Source of the DNA: Streptomyces akebiae
GTDB lineage: Bacteria > Actinomycetota > Actinomycetes > Streptomycetales > Streptomycetaceae
Assembly (NCBI RefSeq): GCF_019599145.1
Contig: NZ_CP080647.1
Span: 3,596,001 to 3,660,000 of the forward strand
DNA: 64,000 bases
Direction of reading: 5' to 3'
Part shown: piece after piece, positions 47,662 to 56,585 of the stretch
Position numbering within the stretch: the first letter of the stretch is position 1
Layout of the letters: each line of letters opens with the position of its first letter
Translations under genes and position numbers: made by a program
The notes under the pieces: model-generated
Told to the model about the DNA's origin: nothing
Database searches by the model: none
The model's input: the letters and a program-made list of their open reading frames with translations, nothing else

Positions 47662-48362
47662 ACCCGACCTCCTCGCCGGCCCCCGCCGGTTCCCTGCTCG
47701 TCGCGACCGATCTGCGCAAGTCCTACGGCCCGACCACCGCGCTGGACGGCGCCGAGTTCTCCATCCACCCCGGCGAGGTCGTCGCGGTGATGGGCCCCTC
47801 CGGCTCCGGCAAGTCGACGCTGCTGCACTGCCTCGCCGGGATCGTGCCGCCCGACTCGGGCTCGATCACGTACAACGGCCGCGAGATGGCCACCATGAAC
47901 GACGCCCAGCGCAGCGCGCTCAGGCGCAGCGAGTTCGGGTTCGTCTTCCAGTTCGGCCAGCTCGTGCCGGAGCTGACGTGCGTGGAGAACGTGGCGCTGC
48001 CGCTGCGGCTGAACGGCGCCTCCCGCAAGGAGGCCGAGAAGACTGCCCTCGGCTGGATGCAGCGCCTGGAGGTCGACGACCTCGCCCGCAAGCGGCCCGG
48101 CGAGATCTCCGGCGGCCAGGGCCAGCGGGTCGCCGTCGCACGGGCGCTGGTCACCAACCCGCGGGTGCTGTTCGCGGACGAGCCCACGGGGGCGCTCGAC
48201 TCCCTCAACGGCGAGCGGGTGATGGAACTGCTCACCGACGCCGCCCGGTCCACCAACGCCGCCGTCGTCCTGGTCACGCACGAGGCGCGGGTGGCCGCGT
48301 ACTCCGACCGCGAGATCGTCGTACGCGACGGCAGGTCCCGGGACATGGAGCGCGTCATATGA
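47658..48362 (+). CDS. ABC transporter ATP-binding protein (LolD/MacB type)
   Basis: A 234-residue ATPase: Walker A GPSGSGKST (K52), Q-loop FVFQFGQLVPELT, signature ISGGQGQR (I for L), Walker B VLFADEPTGALDS and H-loop VTHEAR. The Q-loop and GALDS pattern is that of FtsX-permease partners. GTG 47658 overlaps padR; the stop overlaps the permease (ATGA). Confidence 0.94.
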   Translation: MNPTSSPAPAGSLLVATDLRKSYGPTTALDGAEFSIHPGEVVAVMGPSGSGKSTLLHCLAGIVPPDSGSITYNGREMATMNDAQRSALRRSEFGFVFQFGQLVPELTCVENVALPLRLNGASRKEAEKTALGWMQRLEVDDLARKRPGEISGGQGQRVAVARALVTNPRVLFADEPTGALDSLNGERVMELLTDAARSTNAAVVLVTHEARVAAYSDREIVVRDGRSRDMERVI

Positions 48363-50710
48363 GTTCCGCCGTGTTCCGCCAGTGGTACCGGGACCTGGCG
48401 ATGGGGATGCGGTTCACCTTCACCGGGGGCCGCGAGGGGTGGGTGCGTGCCGTGCTCACCGCCGTCGGGGTGGGACTCGGGGTGGCGCTGCTGCTGCTCA
48501 CCGCGGCGGTGCCGAACCTGTTGTCCGCTCGGGAGGCCCGTGCGGAGGCCCGGGAGGACCGGTCGATCGGCTACCTCGACGACCAGTCGAAGCCGACCGG
48601 CGAGAGCCTGGTCATCGCCGACACCGACACCGAGTACCGGCAGCGGGAGATCCGGGGGCGGCTCCTCCAGCCCGAGGGCGCGAAGGCGCCGCTGCCGCCC
48701 GGGGTCGCCGAGTTCCCCGCGCCGGGCGAGATGGTCGTCTCCCCCGCCCTGTCCGAGCTGCTGGAGTCCGACGCCGGGAAGCTCCTGCGCGAGCGCCTGC
48801 CGTACGAGATGGTGGGCACCATCGGCCAGGCCGGGCTCATCGGCTCGACCGACCTCGTCTACTACGCCGGCAGCAAGGAGATCGCCGACCGGGTCGACGG
48901 CTCGGTGGTGGCGCGGATCGACGCGTTCGGAATGGACACCACCGGCCTGCCCGACGATGAGGTCGACCCGATCCTCCTCCTGCTCACCCTGGTCGTCTTC
49001 GTGGTGCTGCTGATGCCGGTCGCCGTCTTCATCGCCACGGCCGTACGGTTCGGCGGCGAGCGGCGCGACCGCAGGCTGGCGGCGCTGCGGCTGGTCGGCT
49101 CCGACGGACGGATGACCCGTCGGATCGCGGCGGGTGAGGCGCTCGCGGGCTCCCTGCTGGGGCTGCTCTTCGGCGCCGGCTTCTTCCTGCTCGGCAGGGC
49201 GGTCGCCGGCTCCGTCGAGGTGTTCGACATCAGTGTGTTCCCCAGCGACCTCGACCCCTCCCCCGGTCTGGCCCTGCTGGTCGCGGTCGCGGTGCCGACC
49301 GCCGCGATCCTCGTCACCCTGTTCGCGCTGCGCGGTGTGGTCATCGAGCCCCTCGGCGTGGTCCGCAAGGCCAAGCCGCCGCGCCGCAGGCTCTGGTGGC
49401 GACTGCTGCCGCCGCTCGCCGGCCTCGCCCTGCTCTACCCGATGATCGGCCAGGGCTCGGAGAACGGGGAGTTCAACGAGTACATGGTGACCGGCGGTGT
49501 CGTCCTGCTGCTGGTCGGCATCACCGCACTGCTGCCCTGGGTCGTCGAGGCGTTCGTCGCCCGGCTGGGCTCCGGCGCCGTCTCCTGGCAACTGGCCGTA
49601 CGCAGGCTGCAGTTGAGCAGCGGTACGGCGGCCCGCATGGTCAACGGCATCGCGGTGGCGGTGGCCGGCGCGATCGCCCTGCAGATGCTGTTCTCCGGCA
49701 TCGAGGCCCGGTACGAGGTACCGACCGGGCAGGACACCACGCGGGCACAGCTGGAGCTCGTCCTGCCGGAGGACGCCCGGGTGAGTGTCGTCGGCGAGAA
49801 GCTGAAGCGGGCCAGAGGCGCACAGACCACCGCCGCGCTGTCCAGCGCGGCGGTCTCCGCCACGGCCAAGGACCCCGAGCTGCTGACGGACCTGACCGTC
49901 GGCGACTGCGCCGCGCTGCGCGAACTGGCGACGATCCCCTCCTGCCGCGACGGCGACGTCTTCCGGGTGGAGTCCGCGGACGACCCGAGCGTGACGGAGC
50001 CGGCCGTTCCCGGGAAGACGCTCTACTTCGACCCGACGTACACCGGCGACGAGCAGGGCGCCGAGATCGCCTGGAAGCTGCCGGCCGCGGTGCGCGAGGT
50101 GCCGGAGCGCGTCGACGCCTTGCGGAACGGGACGGTGGGGCTGCTGGCCACCCCCGGCGCCCTTCCGGCGAAGACGGAGAGCGAGTTCTACGGCACGATC
50201 TACGTACGCACCGACCCCAAGGTGCCGGACGCGCTCGACGAGGTGCGCAACGCCGCCGTGGCGATCGATCCGCTGATCCGGACCTGGGAGTGGGAGACGA
50301 CGAGGCGGGTGGACCAGTTCGCGGACATCCGCACCGGGCTGCTGGTCGGTGCCGCCGCCGTGCTCACCCTCATCGGCGCGAGCCTGCTCGTCTCCCAGCT
50401 GGAGCAGTTGCGCGAACGCAGGAAGCTGCTGTCGGCGCTGGTCGCCTTCGGCACCCGGCGTCGCACGCTGGGCCTGTCCGTGCTGTGGCAGACGGCGATC
50501 CCGATCACCCTCGGCCTCGTCCTCGCCTCGACGGTCGGGGTGACCCTGGGCGCGGTCCTGCTGCGGATGACGAACGTGAAGGTGTCCGTCGACTGGTCGG
50601 GGGTGCTGGCCATGACCGGCATCGGCGCGGGCGTCGTCGTCCTGGTCACCGCGCTGAGCATGCCACCGCTGATGAGGATGATGCGGCCGGAGGGGCTGCG
50701 TACGGAGTAG
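48359..50710 (+). CDS. FtsX-like ABC permease
   Basis: A 783-residue MacB/FtsX-type permease: one N-terminal helix ([20 protein letters not shown]), a first extracytoplasmic domain, three helices ([19 protein letters not shown] onward), a central helix pair, a second extracytoplasmic region with a likely disulfide ([15 protein letters not shown]), and three C-terminal helices. FtsX core [20 protein letters not shown]. Such pumps export peptides, lipids or drugs or act mechanically; PadR control suggests a resistance role. A short palindrome, CGGTGCCGCGGCACCG at 50713-50728, may end the operon. Confidence 0.92.
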   Translation: MSSAVFRQWYRDLAMGMRFTFTGGREGWVRAVLTAVGVGLGVALLLLTAAVPNLLSAREARAEAREDRSIGYLDDQSKPTGESLVIADTDTEYRQREIRGRLLQPEGAKAPLPPGVAEFPAPGEMVVSPALSELLESDAGKLLRERLPYEMVGTIGQAGLIGSTDLVYYAGSKEIADRVDGSVVARIDAFGMDTTGLPDDEVDPILLLLTLVVFVVLLMPVAVFIATAVRFGGERRDRRLAALRLVGSDGRMTRRIAAGEALAGSLLGLLFGAGFFLLGRAVAGSVEVFDISVFPSDLDPSPGLALLVAVAVPTAAILVTLFALRGVVIEPLGVVRKAKPPRRRLWWRLLPPLAGLALLYPMIGQGSENGEFNEYMVTGGVVLLLVGITALLPWVVEAFVARLGSGAVSWQLAVRRLQLSSGTAARMVNGIAVAVAGAIALQMLFSGIEARYEVPTGQDTTRAQLELVLPEDARVSVVGEKLKRARGAQTTAALSSAAVSATAKDPELLTDLTVGDCAALRELATIPSCRDGDVFRVESADDPSVTEPAVPGKTLYFDPTYTGDEQGAEIAWKLPAAVREVPERVDALRNGTVGLLATPGALPAKTESEFYGTIYVRTDPKVPDALDEVRNAAVAIDPLIRTWEWETTRRVDQFADIRTGLLVGAAAVLTLIGASLLVSQLEQLRERRKLLSALVAFGTRRRTLGLSVLWQTAIPITLGLVLASTVGVTLGAVLLRMTNVKVSVDWSGVLAMTGIGAGVVVLVTALSMPPLMRMMRPEGLRTE

Positions 50711-50784
50711 GCCGGTGCCGCGGCACCGCCTCGGCACCGTCACACTGGACCCCGTCAACCGCTCGCCCCGGGAGTGAGGACGGC

Positions 50785-51318
50785 ATGTCGCTCGACACCT
50801 TGAGGTCCTTGATTCCGGACTACGCCAAGGACCTGCGTCGCAACCTCGACGCGGTTCTCGGTGACTCCGGGCTGTCGGCGCAGCGGTTGTGGGGCACGGT
50901 GCTGGCCACGGCCATCGCCTCGCGTTCGGCGATCGTGCTGCGCGAGCTGGCGCCGGAGGCGAGGGCGCGGCTGTCGCCTCAGGCGTACACCGCGGCGAAG
51001 TCCGCGGCCGCGGCGATGGCGTTGAGCAACGTCTTCTTCCGTACGCGGCATCTGCTGTCCGACCACGAGTACGGCGCTCTGCGGACGGGGCTGCGGATGA
51101 ATGTCATCGGTGATCCCGGGGTGGACAAGGTCGACTACGAGCTGTGGGCGCTCGCCGTGTCCGCGATCAATGGGTGCGGGGCGTGTCTGGACTCGCACGA
51201 GCGGGTGCTGCGCGGGGCCGGTGTGAGCCGGGAGACCGTGCAGGAGGCGTTCCGGGTGGCTTCGGTGGTGCAGGCGGTGGGGGTCACGTTGGAGGCGGAG
51301 GCGGTTCTCTCCGAGTAG
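50785..51318 (+). CDS. ahpD: Alkyl hydroperoxidase AhpD
   Basis: A 177-residue peroxide reductase of the carboxymuconolactone-decarboxylase fold. The redox pair C131-G-A-C134 followed by L-D-S-H138-E is the AhpD active site; [20 protein letters not shown] is the first helical half. It reduces AhpC using lipoamide electrons. GGAGTGAGGA precedes ATG 50785. In S. coelicolor ahpD follows ahpC, with oxyR divergent; neither is present in this window. Confidence 0.94.
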   Translation: MSLDTLRSLIPDYAKDLRRNLDAVLGDSGLSAQRLWGTVLATAIASRSAIVLRELAPEARARLSPQAYTAAKSAAAAMALSNVFFRTRHLLSDHEYGALRTGLRMNVIGDPGVDKVDYELWALAVSAINGCGACLDSHERVLRGAGVSRETVQEAFRVASVVQAVGVTLEAEAVLSE

Positions 51319-51405
51319 GGCGCCGGGGTGGGACGGGTGGCCTGGAATCGCCTGGGAGCGGGGGGGTGGGGTCGTAGGGCGGTCGCGGCTCGAAGGTGGC
51401 TGATC

Positions 51406-51446
51406 GCGCGGTTCCCCGCGCCCCCGAAGGAGCCGCGGCCCTTCGG
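51406..51446. repeat. Third copy of Streptomyces intergenic repeat
   Basis: GCGCGGTTCCCCGCGCCCCC followed by the hairpin CCGAAGG-AGCCGCGGCC-CTTCGG. Same family as 32681 and 44321. Confidence 0.6.
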
Positions 51447-51490
51447 AAATGCGCTCGCGCGTACCTCGCCTTTCTTGCAAAGCTCACCCC

Positions 51491-52270
51491 ATGGCCTCCC
51501 TCCCCTCCCCCACCTTCGAAGAACTCGTCGCCGAAGGCGATGCCGTGCCCACCGACGGATGGGACTTCTCGTGGTTCGAGGGGCGGGCCACGGAGGCACG
51601 GCCGTCGTGGGGGTACGCGCGGGCCATGGCCGAGCGGCTCGGGCGGGCCTCGGCGGCGTTGGACATCCAGACCGGGGGCGGTGAGGTGCTCGCTTCCGCT
51701 GCACGGCTTCCGGCGCTGACCGTGGCCACGGAGGGGTGGCCGCCGAACGTCGCGAAGGCGACCGCGCTGCTGCACCCCCGGGGCGCGGTGGTGGTGGCCA
51801 GTGCGCAGGACGCGCCGCTGCCGTTCGCCGACGGGGCGTTCGACCTGGTCACCAGCAGGCACCCGGTGCGAGCGCACTGGGCGGAGATCGCCCGGGTGCT
51901 ACGGCCCGGCGGCACGTACTTCGCGCAGCATGTGGGACCGAGCAGCGCCTACGAACTCGTCGAGCACTTCACCGGTCCCCTGCCGGAGGAGAACCGGAGC
52001 GCCCGTCATCCGGACGGGGAACGCGCCGGCGCCGAGGCGGCCGGTCTGGAGATCGTGGATCTGCGGGCCGAGCGGCTGCGGATGGAGTTCTACGACATCG
52101 GCGCGGTCGTGCACTTCCTGAAGAAGGTCGTCTGGATGGTGCCCGGTTTCACCGTCGAGGCGTATCTGCCCCAGCTCCGCTCCCTGCACGAGCGGATCGA
52201 GGCCGAGGGGCCCTTTGTCGCGCACAGCGCCCGCCATCTGTTCGAGGCCCGCAGGCCGCCGACCGCCTGA
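51491..52270 (+). CDS. SAM-dependent methyltransferase
   Basis: A 259-residue class I methyltransferase: ALDIQTGGGEVL (motif I, with Q-T instead of the usual G-C-G), ASAQDAPLPFADGAFDLVTS, EIARVLRPGGTYFAQHVG, then GLEIVDLRAERLRMEF. Substrate unknown. ATG 51491 without a ribosome site, probably leaderless. Convergent to nothing; free-standing. Confidence 0.88.
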   Translation: MASLPSPTFEELVAEGDAVPTDGWDFSWFEGRATEARPSWGYARAMAERLGRASAALDIQTGGGEVLASAARLPALTVATEGWPPNVAKATALLHPRGAVVVASAQDAPLPFADGAFDLVTSRHPVRAHWAEIARVLRPGGTYFAQHVGPSSAYELVEHFTGPLPEENRSARHPDGERAGAEAAGLEIVDLRAERLRMEFYDIGAVVHFLKKVVWMVPGFTVEAYLPQLRSLHERIEAEGPFVAHSARHLFEARRPPTA

Positions 52271-52629
52271 GCCGGTTGTCCACATCGTTATCGCCCGCGG
52301 CTTGGCTTATCCGGGTCTACTCGCGTAGGTTCAGACCAAGGTAATTCGCGCCAGCAAAGCTGCGCGGCACGGCCTCGCGCAGTGGAGGGGGCTGCGCGAC
52401 GCCGGGCACCCCGTCGTCGGCGTCAAGCGCGCGTTCTGCCGACGCTTCACCCGTACGGGGGCGCCGGAGCGCTTCTCCCCGGAAGTCGCACAACGATACG
52501 CAAACCCCACATTCCCGCCGAGATTCCTTCATTCTCCCTTGGAATCCGCTGGCATTCGGCCATGATCACCCTTCGATCACGCCCTGAATGAAGGCTTCCG
52601 CGCTCACCGCCGCGCTGTCGTCCGGCTCC
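52271..52629. other. Intergenic region, no gene recognised
   Basis: 360 bases between the methyltransferase and the candidate RNA. Short frames on both strands have no supported content. A GATCACCCTTCGATCAC direct/inverted motif occurs at 52563-52579. Confidence 0.4.
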
Positions 52630-52740
52630 GGAGAGTAGTTGTGGCACGCCGATGCACGCAGCATCACTCACGAAGGGTTATGGTGGAAACCCCCCCTCGG
52701 GCCGGTCCGTCTCCCCCCCACGGACCGGCCCGTTTTTTCT
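52630..52740 (+). ncRNA. Candidate small RNA or attenuated leader upstream of prenyltransferase
   Basis: A strong intrinsic terminator ends a stretch with no gene for 430 bases upstream, so it must stop some short transcript. GGAGAG at 52630-52635 is followed by GTG 52641 and ATG 52652, either of which could open a leader peptide (ATG frame begins MHAASLTKGYGGNPP) that runs into the terminator. C-rich runs in front of and inside the loop recall, but do not match, the two-hairpin 6C RNA. The prenyltransferase starts 146 bases later. Confidence 0.4.
52698..52738 (+). terminator. Rho-independent terminator
   Basis: CGGGCCGGTCCGT / ACGGACCGGCCCG, 13-bp perfect stem with a C-rich 9-nt loop, followed by TTTTTT. 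The only classical U-tract terminator in the window. Confidence 0.88.
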
Positions 52741-52885
52741 GCCCGGAAGGCGGCCCTCCGAAGAGGCCGCGCCCTGGGCCCCGGGCACCCGCCGACCCCG
52801 CACACCCCTTGGCGCAGTTGGCCTCCAGCCCCGGTAGGCTCTGCCCACCTAGGGGACTGCCACCGCACCGGAGGGGCTGGAAGAC

Positions 52886-53659
52886 GTGAACCTGCGCGAC
52901 AAACTGCGCGGCCTGCTGGTCAAGGTCTACGCACGCAGGGTCGAGGGTCACCTCGACCACGCCCAGGTGCCCAAGCACATCGGCGTGATCGTGGACGGCA
53001 GCCGCCGCTGGGCGAAGGCCGCGGGCTCCACCACGGTGCAGGGCCACCAGGCGGGGGCCAACAAGATCGAGGAGTTCCTCGGCTGGTGCACCGAGACGGA
53101 CGTGAAGGTCGTCACTCTCTGGCTGCTCTCCACGGACAACTTCAACCGCCCGAAGGAAGAGCTCGTCCCGCTGCTCGGGATCATCGAGGACACCGTCCGC
53201 TCCCTCGCCGCCGACGGCCGCTGGCGTGTGCACCACGTCGGGGCGCTGGACCTGCTGTCCCCCGGGATGCAGCGCGCGCTCAAGGAGGCCGAGGAGGCCA
53301 CCGCGGACGTCGACGGGATACTGGTCAACGTGGCCATCGGGTACGGCGGGCGCCAGGAGATCGCCGACGCCGTCCGGTCGATGATCCAGGACGCGCAGGA
53401 GCGGGGCACCTCGATGGAGGAACTCGCCGAGGAGGTCTCCGTGGACCTGATCGGCAGCCACCTCTACACCGTCGACCAGCCCGACCCGGATCTGGTGATC
53501 CGTACGAGCGGCGAGCAGCGGCTGTCCGGATTCATGCTCTGGCAGACCGCCCATTCCGAGTACTACTTCTGTGACGTCTTCTGGCCGGCCTTCCGGAAGG
53601 TGGACTTCCTGCGCGCCCTGCGTGACTACGCCGCGCGACACCGCCGTTACGGAGGCTGA
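52886..53659 (+). CDS. uppS: Isoprenyl transferase (cis-prenyltransferase, UppS family)
   Basis: Builds Z-prenyl diphosphates such as undecaprenyl-PP, the lipid carrier for cell wall synthesis. 257 residues: HIGVIVDGSRRWAKAAG (catalytic Asp; Ser-Arg where DGNGRWA is usual), LWLLSTDNFNRPKEE, VNVAIGYGGRQEIADAV, LVIRTSGEQRLSGFMLWQ, SEYYFCDVFWPAF. The DGSRRWA variant could indicate a short-chain relative. GTG 52886 follows GGAGGGG. Confidence 0.95.
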   Translation: MNLRDKLRGLLVKVYARRVEGHLDHAQVPKHIGVIVDGSRRWAKAAGSTTVQGHQAGANKIEEFLGWCTETDVKVVTLWLLSTDNFNRPKEELVPLLGIIEDTVRSLAADGRWRVHHVGALDLLSPGMQRALKEAEEATADVDGILVNVAIGYGGRQEIADAVRSMIQDAQERGTSMEELAEEVSVDLIGSHLYTVDQPDPDLVIRTSGEQRLSGFMLWQTAHSEYYFCDVFWPAFRKVDFLRALRDYAARHRRYGG

Positions 53660-53985
53660 GACTCCGCCCCACGGGTGAGGTGCGCAGGACCCTCACCGGG
53701 ACAGAAGTAACGAGGAGTTCACCGGGCCGCCGTCGTACCGCTTGGCATGGCAGCGCACGTTCGAGGGCATAAGCCAGTCAGGTCGATGCCCGAACCACGG
53801 GTGTCGGATCTCAGCGGGCGGCTCGGGGCCGTCCGCCCGGGAGGCCCTTTGCACCAGCCCGATCGTGCGGTCACAGCACGGACGAAGCAGCGGAGGGCCG
53901 GTCACCGGCCCGTGCAACGGTGCCGACGACCGGCCCAGTTCGAACCCGTCGCTCCCCGACCTCATCCGAGGGGGTACGTCCTTCC
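53660..53985. other. Intergenic region before phoH-like gene
   Basis: No gene supported. Contains the hairpin GGTGAGG-N10-CCTCACC at 53674-53697, a probable uppS terminator, and the promoter of the next gene. Confidence 0.5.
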
Positions 53986-55311
53986 GTGGTGACCAGCACA
54001 AAGCGCCGTATGCCAGACCGGCGCACCTACGTTCTCGACACCAGCGTCCTGCTGGCCGACCCGAATGCTTTGAGCCGCTTCGACGAGCACGAAGTCGTGC
54101 TGCCGATCGTGGTGGTCACGGAGCTGGAGGCGAAGAGGCACCATCCCGAGCTCGGCTACTTCGCCCGGCAGGCCCTGCGCCTGCTCGACGAGTTCCGGGT
54201 CCGGTACGGCCGTCTCGACGCCCCCATCCCGATCGGGGACCTCGGCGGCACCGTACGGGTCGAGCTCAATCACTCGGATCCCAGCGTGCTGCCGAGCGGC
54301 TACCGCCTGGGGGACAACGACTCCCGGATCCTCGCGGTCGCCCGCAACCTGCAGGCCGAGGGCTTCGACGTCACCGTGGTGTCGAAGGACCTCCCCCTCA
54401 GGATCAAGGCGTCCTCCGTGGGCCTCCTCGCCGAGGAGTACCGCGCGGAGCTGGCCATCACGGACGCCTCCGGGTGGACCGGGATGTCCGAGCTGACCCT
54501 GCCGGGCGAACAGGTCGACATCCTCTTCGAGGAAGGGTCGATCCATGTCCCCGAGGCGAGCACGCTCCCCGTCCACACCGGCCTGACGATCCAGTCGGAG
54601 CGCGGCAAGGCGCTCGGCCGGGTGACGCCCGACGGCAACGTCCGTCTGGTGCGCGGCGACCGGGAGGCGTTCGGCATCAAGGGGCGCAGCGCCGAGCAGC
54701 GCATCGCGCTGGATCTGCTGCTCGACCCGGACGTGGGCATCCTGTCGATGGGCGGTCGGGCCGGCACCGGCAAGTCGGCGCTCGCGCTGTGCGCGGGTCT
54801 GGAGGCGGTGCTCGAACGGCGCCAGCACCAGAAGGTGATGGTCTTCCGGCCGCTGTACGCGGTGGGCGGGCAGGAGCTCGGCTATCTGCCCGGCTCCGAG
54901 TCCGAGAAGATGAGCCCCTGGGCGCAGGCGGTCTTCGACACGCTGTCCGCGGTCACCAGCCGCGAGGTCATCGAGGAGGTCACCGCACGCGGGATGTTGG
55001 AGGTTCTGCCGCTGACGCACATCCGCGGCCGTTCCCTGCACGACGCGTTCGTGATCGTGGACGAGGCACAGTCCCTGGAGCGGAACGTCCTATTGACCGT
55101 TCTGTCCCGGATCGGGGCGAATTCACGGGTCGTTCTGACCCATGACGTCGCCCAGCGCGACAATCTGCGCGTCGGCCGCTACGACGGTGTCGTCGCGGTC
55201 GTCGAGAAGCTGAAGGGTCACCCGCTCTTCGCCCACGTCACGTTGACGAGGTCCGAACGGTCCCAGATCGCGGCCCTTGTGACCGAAATGCTGGAGGACG
55301 GGCAGATTTAG
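53986..55311 (+). CDS. PIN-PhoH fusion (PhoH2/YlaK-type)
   Basis: A 441-residue protein. N-terminal PIN RNase-like domain, residues about 9-140: [55 protein letters not shown], with the acidic residues of PIN nucleases. C-terminal PhoH ATPase, about 230-441: [12 protein letters not shown] (Walker A), [11 protein letters not shown] (Walker B) and [12 protein letters not shown]. Related proteins are RNA helicase-nucleases. Start GTG 53986 or 53989 after GAGGGG; ATG 54010 is possible. Confidence 0.94.
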   Translation: MVTSTKRRMPDRRTYVLDTSVLLADPNALSRFDEHEVVLPIVVVTELEAKRHHPELGYFARQALRLLDEFRVRYGRLDAPIPIGDLGGTVRVELNHSDPSVLPSGYRLGDNDSRILAVARNLQAEGFDVTVVSKDLPLRIKASSVGLLAEEYRAELAITDASGWTGMSELTLPGEQVDILFEEGSIHVPEASTLPVHTGLTIQSERGKALGRVTPDGNVRLVRGDREAFGIKGRSAEQRIALDLLLDPDVGILSMGGRAGTGKSALALCAGLEAVLERRQHQKVMVFRPLYAVGGQELGYLPGSESEKMSPWAQAVFDTLSAVTSREVIEEVTARGMLEVLPLTHIRGRSLHDAFVIVDEAQSLERNVLLTVLSRIGANSRVVLTHDVAQRDNLRVGRYDGVVAVVEKLKGHPLFAHVTLTRSERSQIAALVTEMLEDGQI

Positions 55312-55335
55312 CACGACTTCCGCACCAACCCCGGG

Positions 55336-55377
55336 GCGCCGCCCGGCAAAAGGCTCAGCAGCCTAGCCGGGCGGCGC
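55336..55377 (+). terminator. Terminator after phoH-like gene
   Basis: GCGCCGCCCGGC / GCCGGGCGGCGC, 12-bp stem; an inner AGGCT-CAGC-AGCCT stem sits in the loop. 25 bases after the stop. Confidence 0.8.
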
Positions 55378-55715
55378 TTCGGTGCGTGGGGGTTTCCTGG
55401 AATCTCCAGCGTCAAACGAGGTGTGAGCTTTCACACTCACCACTGAATTGCCTCCCGGTGTCGGGTTACGGCAGAGTCTCATTCCTGTCAGGCCCCGCAT
55501 ACGACACACCTGTACCCCCAGCGGTACGGAACAACAGCACCACCACGTCAACTCCACAGCGTCGTCGTATGCCGCCCGAGCACCACACGGCGCTCCCGCA
55601 AGGGAGTTGCCCGTCGGGCCCGCGCCTCCGTGACCCCGCAGTTGGGAGGCCAGCGTCAGGGGCACGATTGCGTCCGCCAGGGTCACCGAGGCGGGCGATG
55701 CTGGAAGGAAACCGT
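55378..55715. other. Long untranslated leader of the transglycosylase gene
   Basis: 340 bases with no supported gene directly before a secreted cell-wall enzyme. Homologous positions often carry a ydaO (c-di-AMP) riboswitch, but I do not see its conserved core here. Contains GTGTGAGCTTTCACAC at 55422-55437, an inverted repeat (GTGTGA / TCACAC). Confidence 0.4.
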
Positions 55716-56423
55716 GTGAGCCGGATTTCGGTCCGGGGATTCGCAGTGGCCTCGGCCACCGCGGTCACCGCAGTCGGCAGTGTCGTCGGAGTTGCCTCGG
55801 GCAGCACCGCCCAGACGACCACTGACGACGCCGAGGCGGTCGCGAACGACACCACGTTGCTCGCCGACATACCTGTGGGCCAGCAGGCCCAGGTGCAGAC
55901 CGCGTCCCTGACTGCTCAGGCCGACGCCCAGGCCATCGCCGCCGACGCGAGCGCCCGCAAGGACGCCGAGGAGACCGCCCGTAAGAAGGCGGCCCAGGAC
56001 GCGATCGACAAGCAGAAGGCCGCGGAGAAGGCCGAGCAGGAGCGCAAGGCGAAGGAAGCGGCGGAGGCTGAAGCCAAGTCGAAGTCCGCTGCCGCCGGCT
56101 CTCTCGGTGACATCCCCGCGCAGAGCTCGTACACCATCGCCGAGATCCAGGCGATGGCGAAGGCGGTCGTGGCCAGCGACCAGTGGACGTGCTTCAGCAA
56201 CATCGTGAACCACGAGTCCACCTGGAACTACAAGGCCGTCAACCCCTCCTCGGGTGCCTACGGTCTCTTCCAGGCCCTGCCCGGCTCGAAGATGTCGTCC
56301 GCCGGTTCCGACTGGCAGACCAACCCGGCCACACAGATCAAGTGGGGCCTGAACTACATGGAATCGCGCTACGGCAGCCCGTGCGAGGCCTGGTCGTTCT
56401 GGCAGGCCAACCACTGGTACTAG
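55716..56423 (+). CDS. Secreted lytic transglycosylase (SLT) protein
   Basis: A 235-residue exported murein hydrolase. Signal peptide VRGFAVASATAVTAVGSVVG; then a long Ala/Lys/Glu coiled coil (about 75-125, KDAEETARKKAAQDAIDKQK); then the C-terminal SLT domain with catalytic Glu in VNHESTWNYKAVN, GAYGLFQALPGSKM, WGLNYMESRYG and two Cys (WTCFSNI, SPCEAW) that may pair. GTG 55716 has GGAAGG 7 nt upstream; ATG 55698 is less likely. Confidence 0.9.
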   Translation: MSRISVRGFAVASATAVTAVGSVVGVASGSTAQTTTDDAEAVANDTTLLADIPVGQQAQVQTASLTAQADAQAIAADASARKDAEETARKKAAQDAIDKQKAAEKAEQERKAKEAAEAEAKSKSAAAGSLGDIPAQSSYTIAEIQAMAKAVVASDQWTCFSNIVNHESTWNYKAVNPSSGAYGLFQALPGSKMSSAGSDWQTNPATQIKWGLNYMESRYGSPCEAWSFWQANHWY

Positions 56424-56466
56424 GCCGGTCGGCGACGGGGTGACGCCCATCCGCCGCTCAACCCTG

Positions 56467-56501
56467 CGAAGCCCTCCGCCGTCCTTTGGTGGGGGGCTTC
56501 G
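56467..56501 (+). terminator. Terminator after SLT gene
   Basis: CGAAGCCCTCC / GGGGGGCTTCG with one mismatch and a 13-nt loop, 43 bases after the stop. Confidence 0.65.
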
Positions 56502-56585
56502 GGCATGTACGGTCGGAGCCCCCGAGAGGAATCGCAACCTCCGGGAGGAGTGGTGACCCACAGGAGCGGCGGGGGAAGAGGACGG

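Noticed and set aside
47723..50758. Very long minus-strand open frame opposite the ABC-FtsX genes
   Set aside because: It mirrors the codon structure of the two real genes; composition is His/Arg/Gln-rich with no motif, typical of antisense frames in GC-rich DNA.
52630..52740. 6C small RNA
   Set aside because: Only one of the two C-loop hairpins can be drawn, and the genomic context differs from the known one.
55378..55715. ydaO/c-di-AMP riboswitch before the SLT gene
   Set aside because: Expected from related cell-wall hydrolase genes, but I could not find the conserved core or pseudoknot partners by eye.
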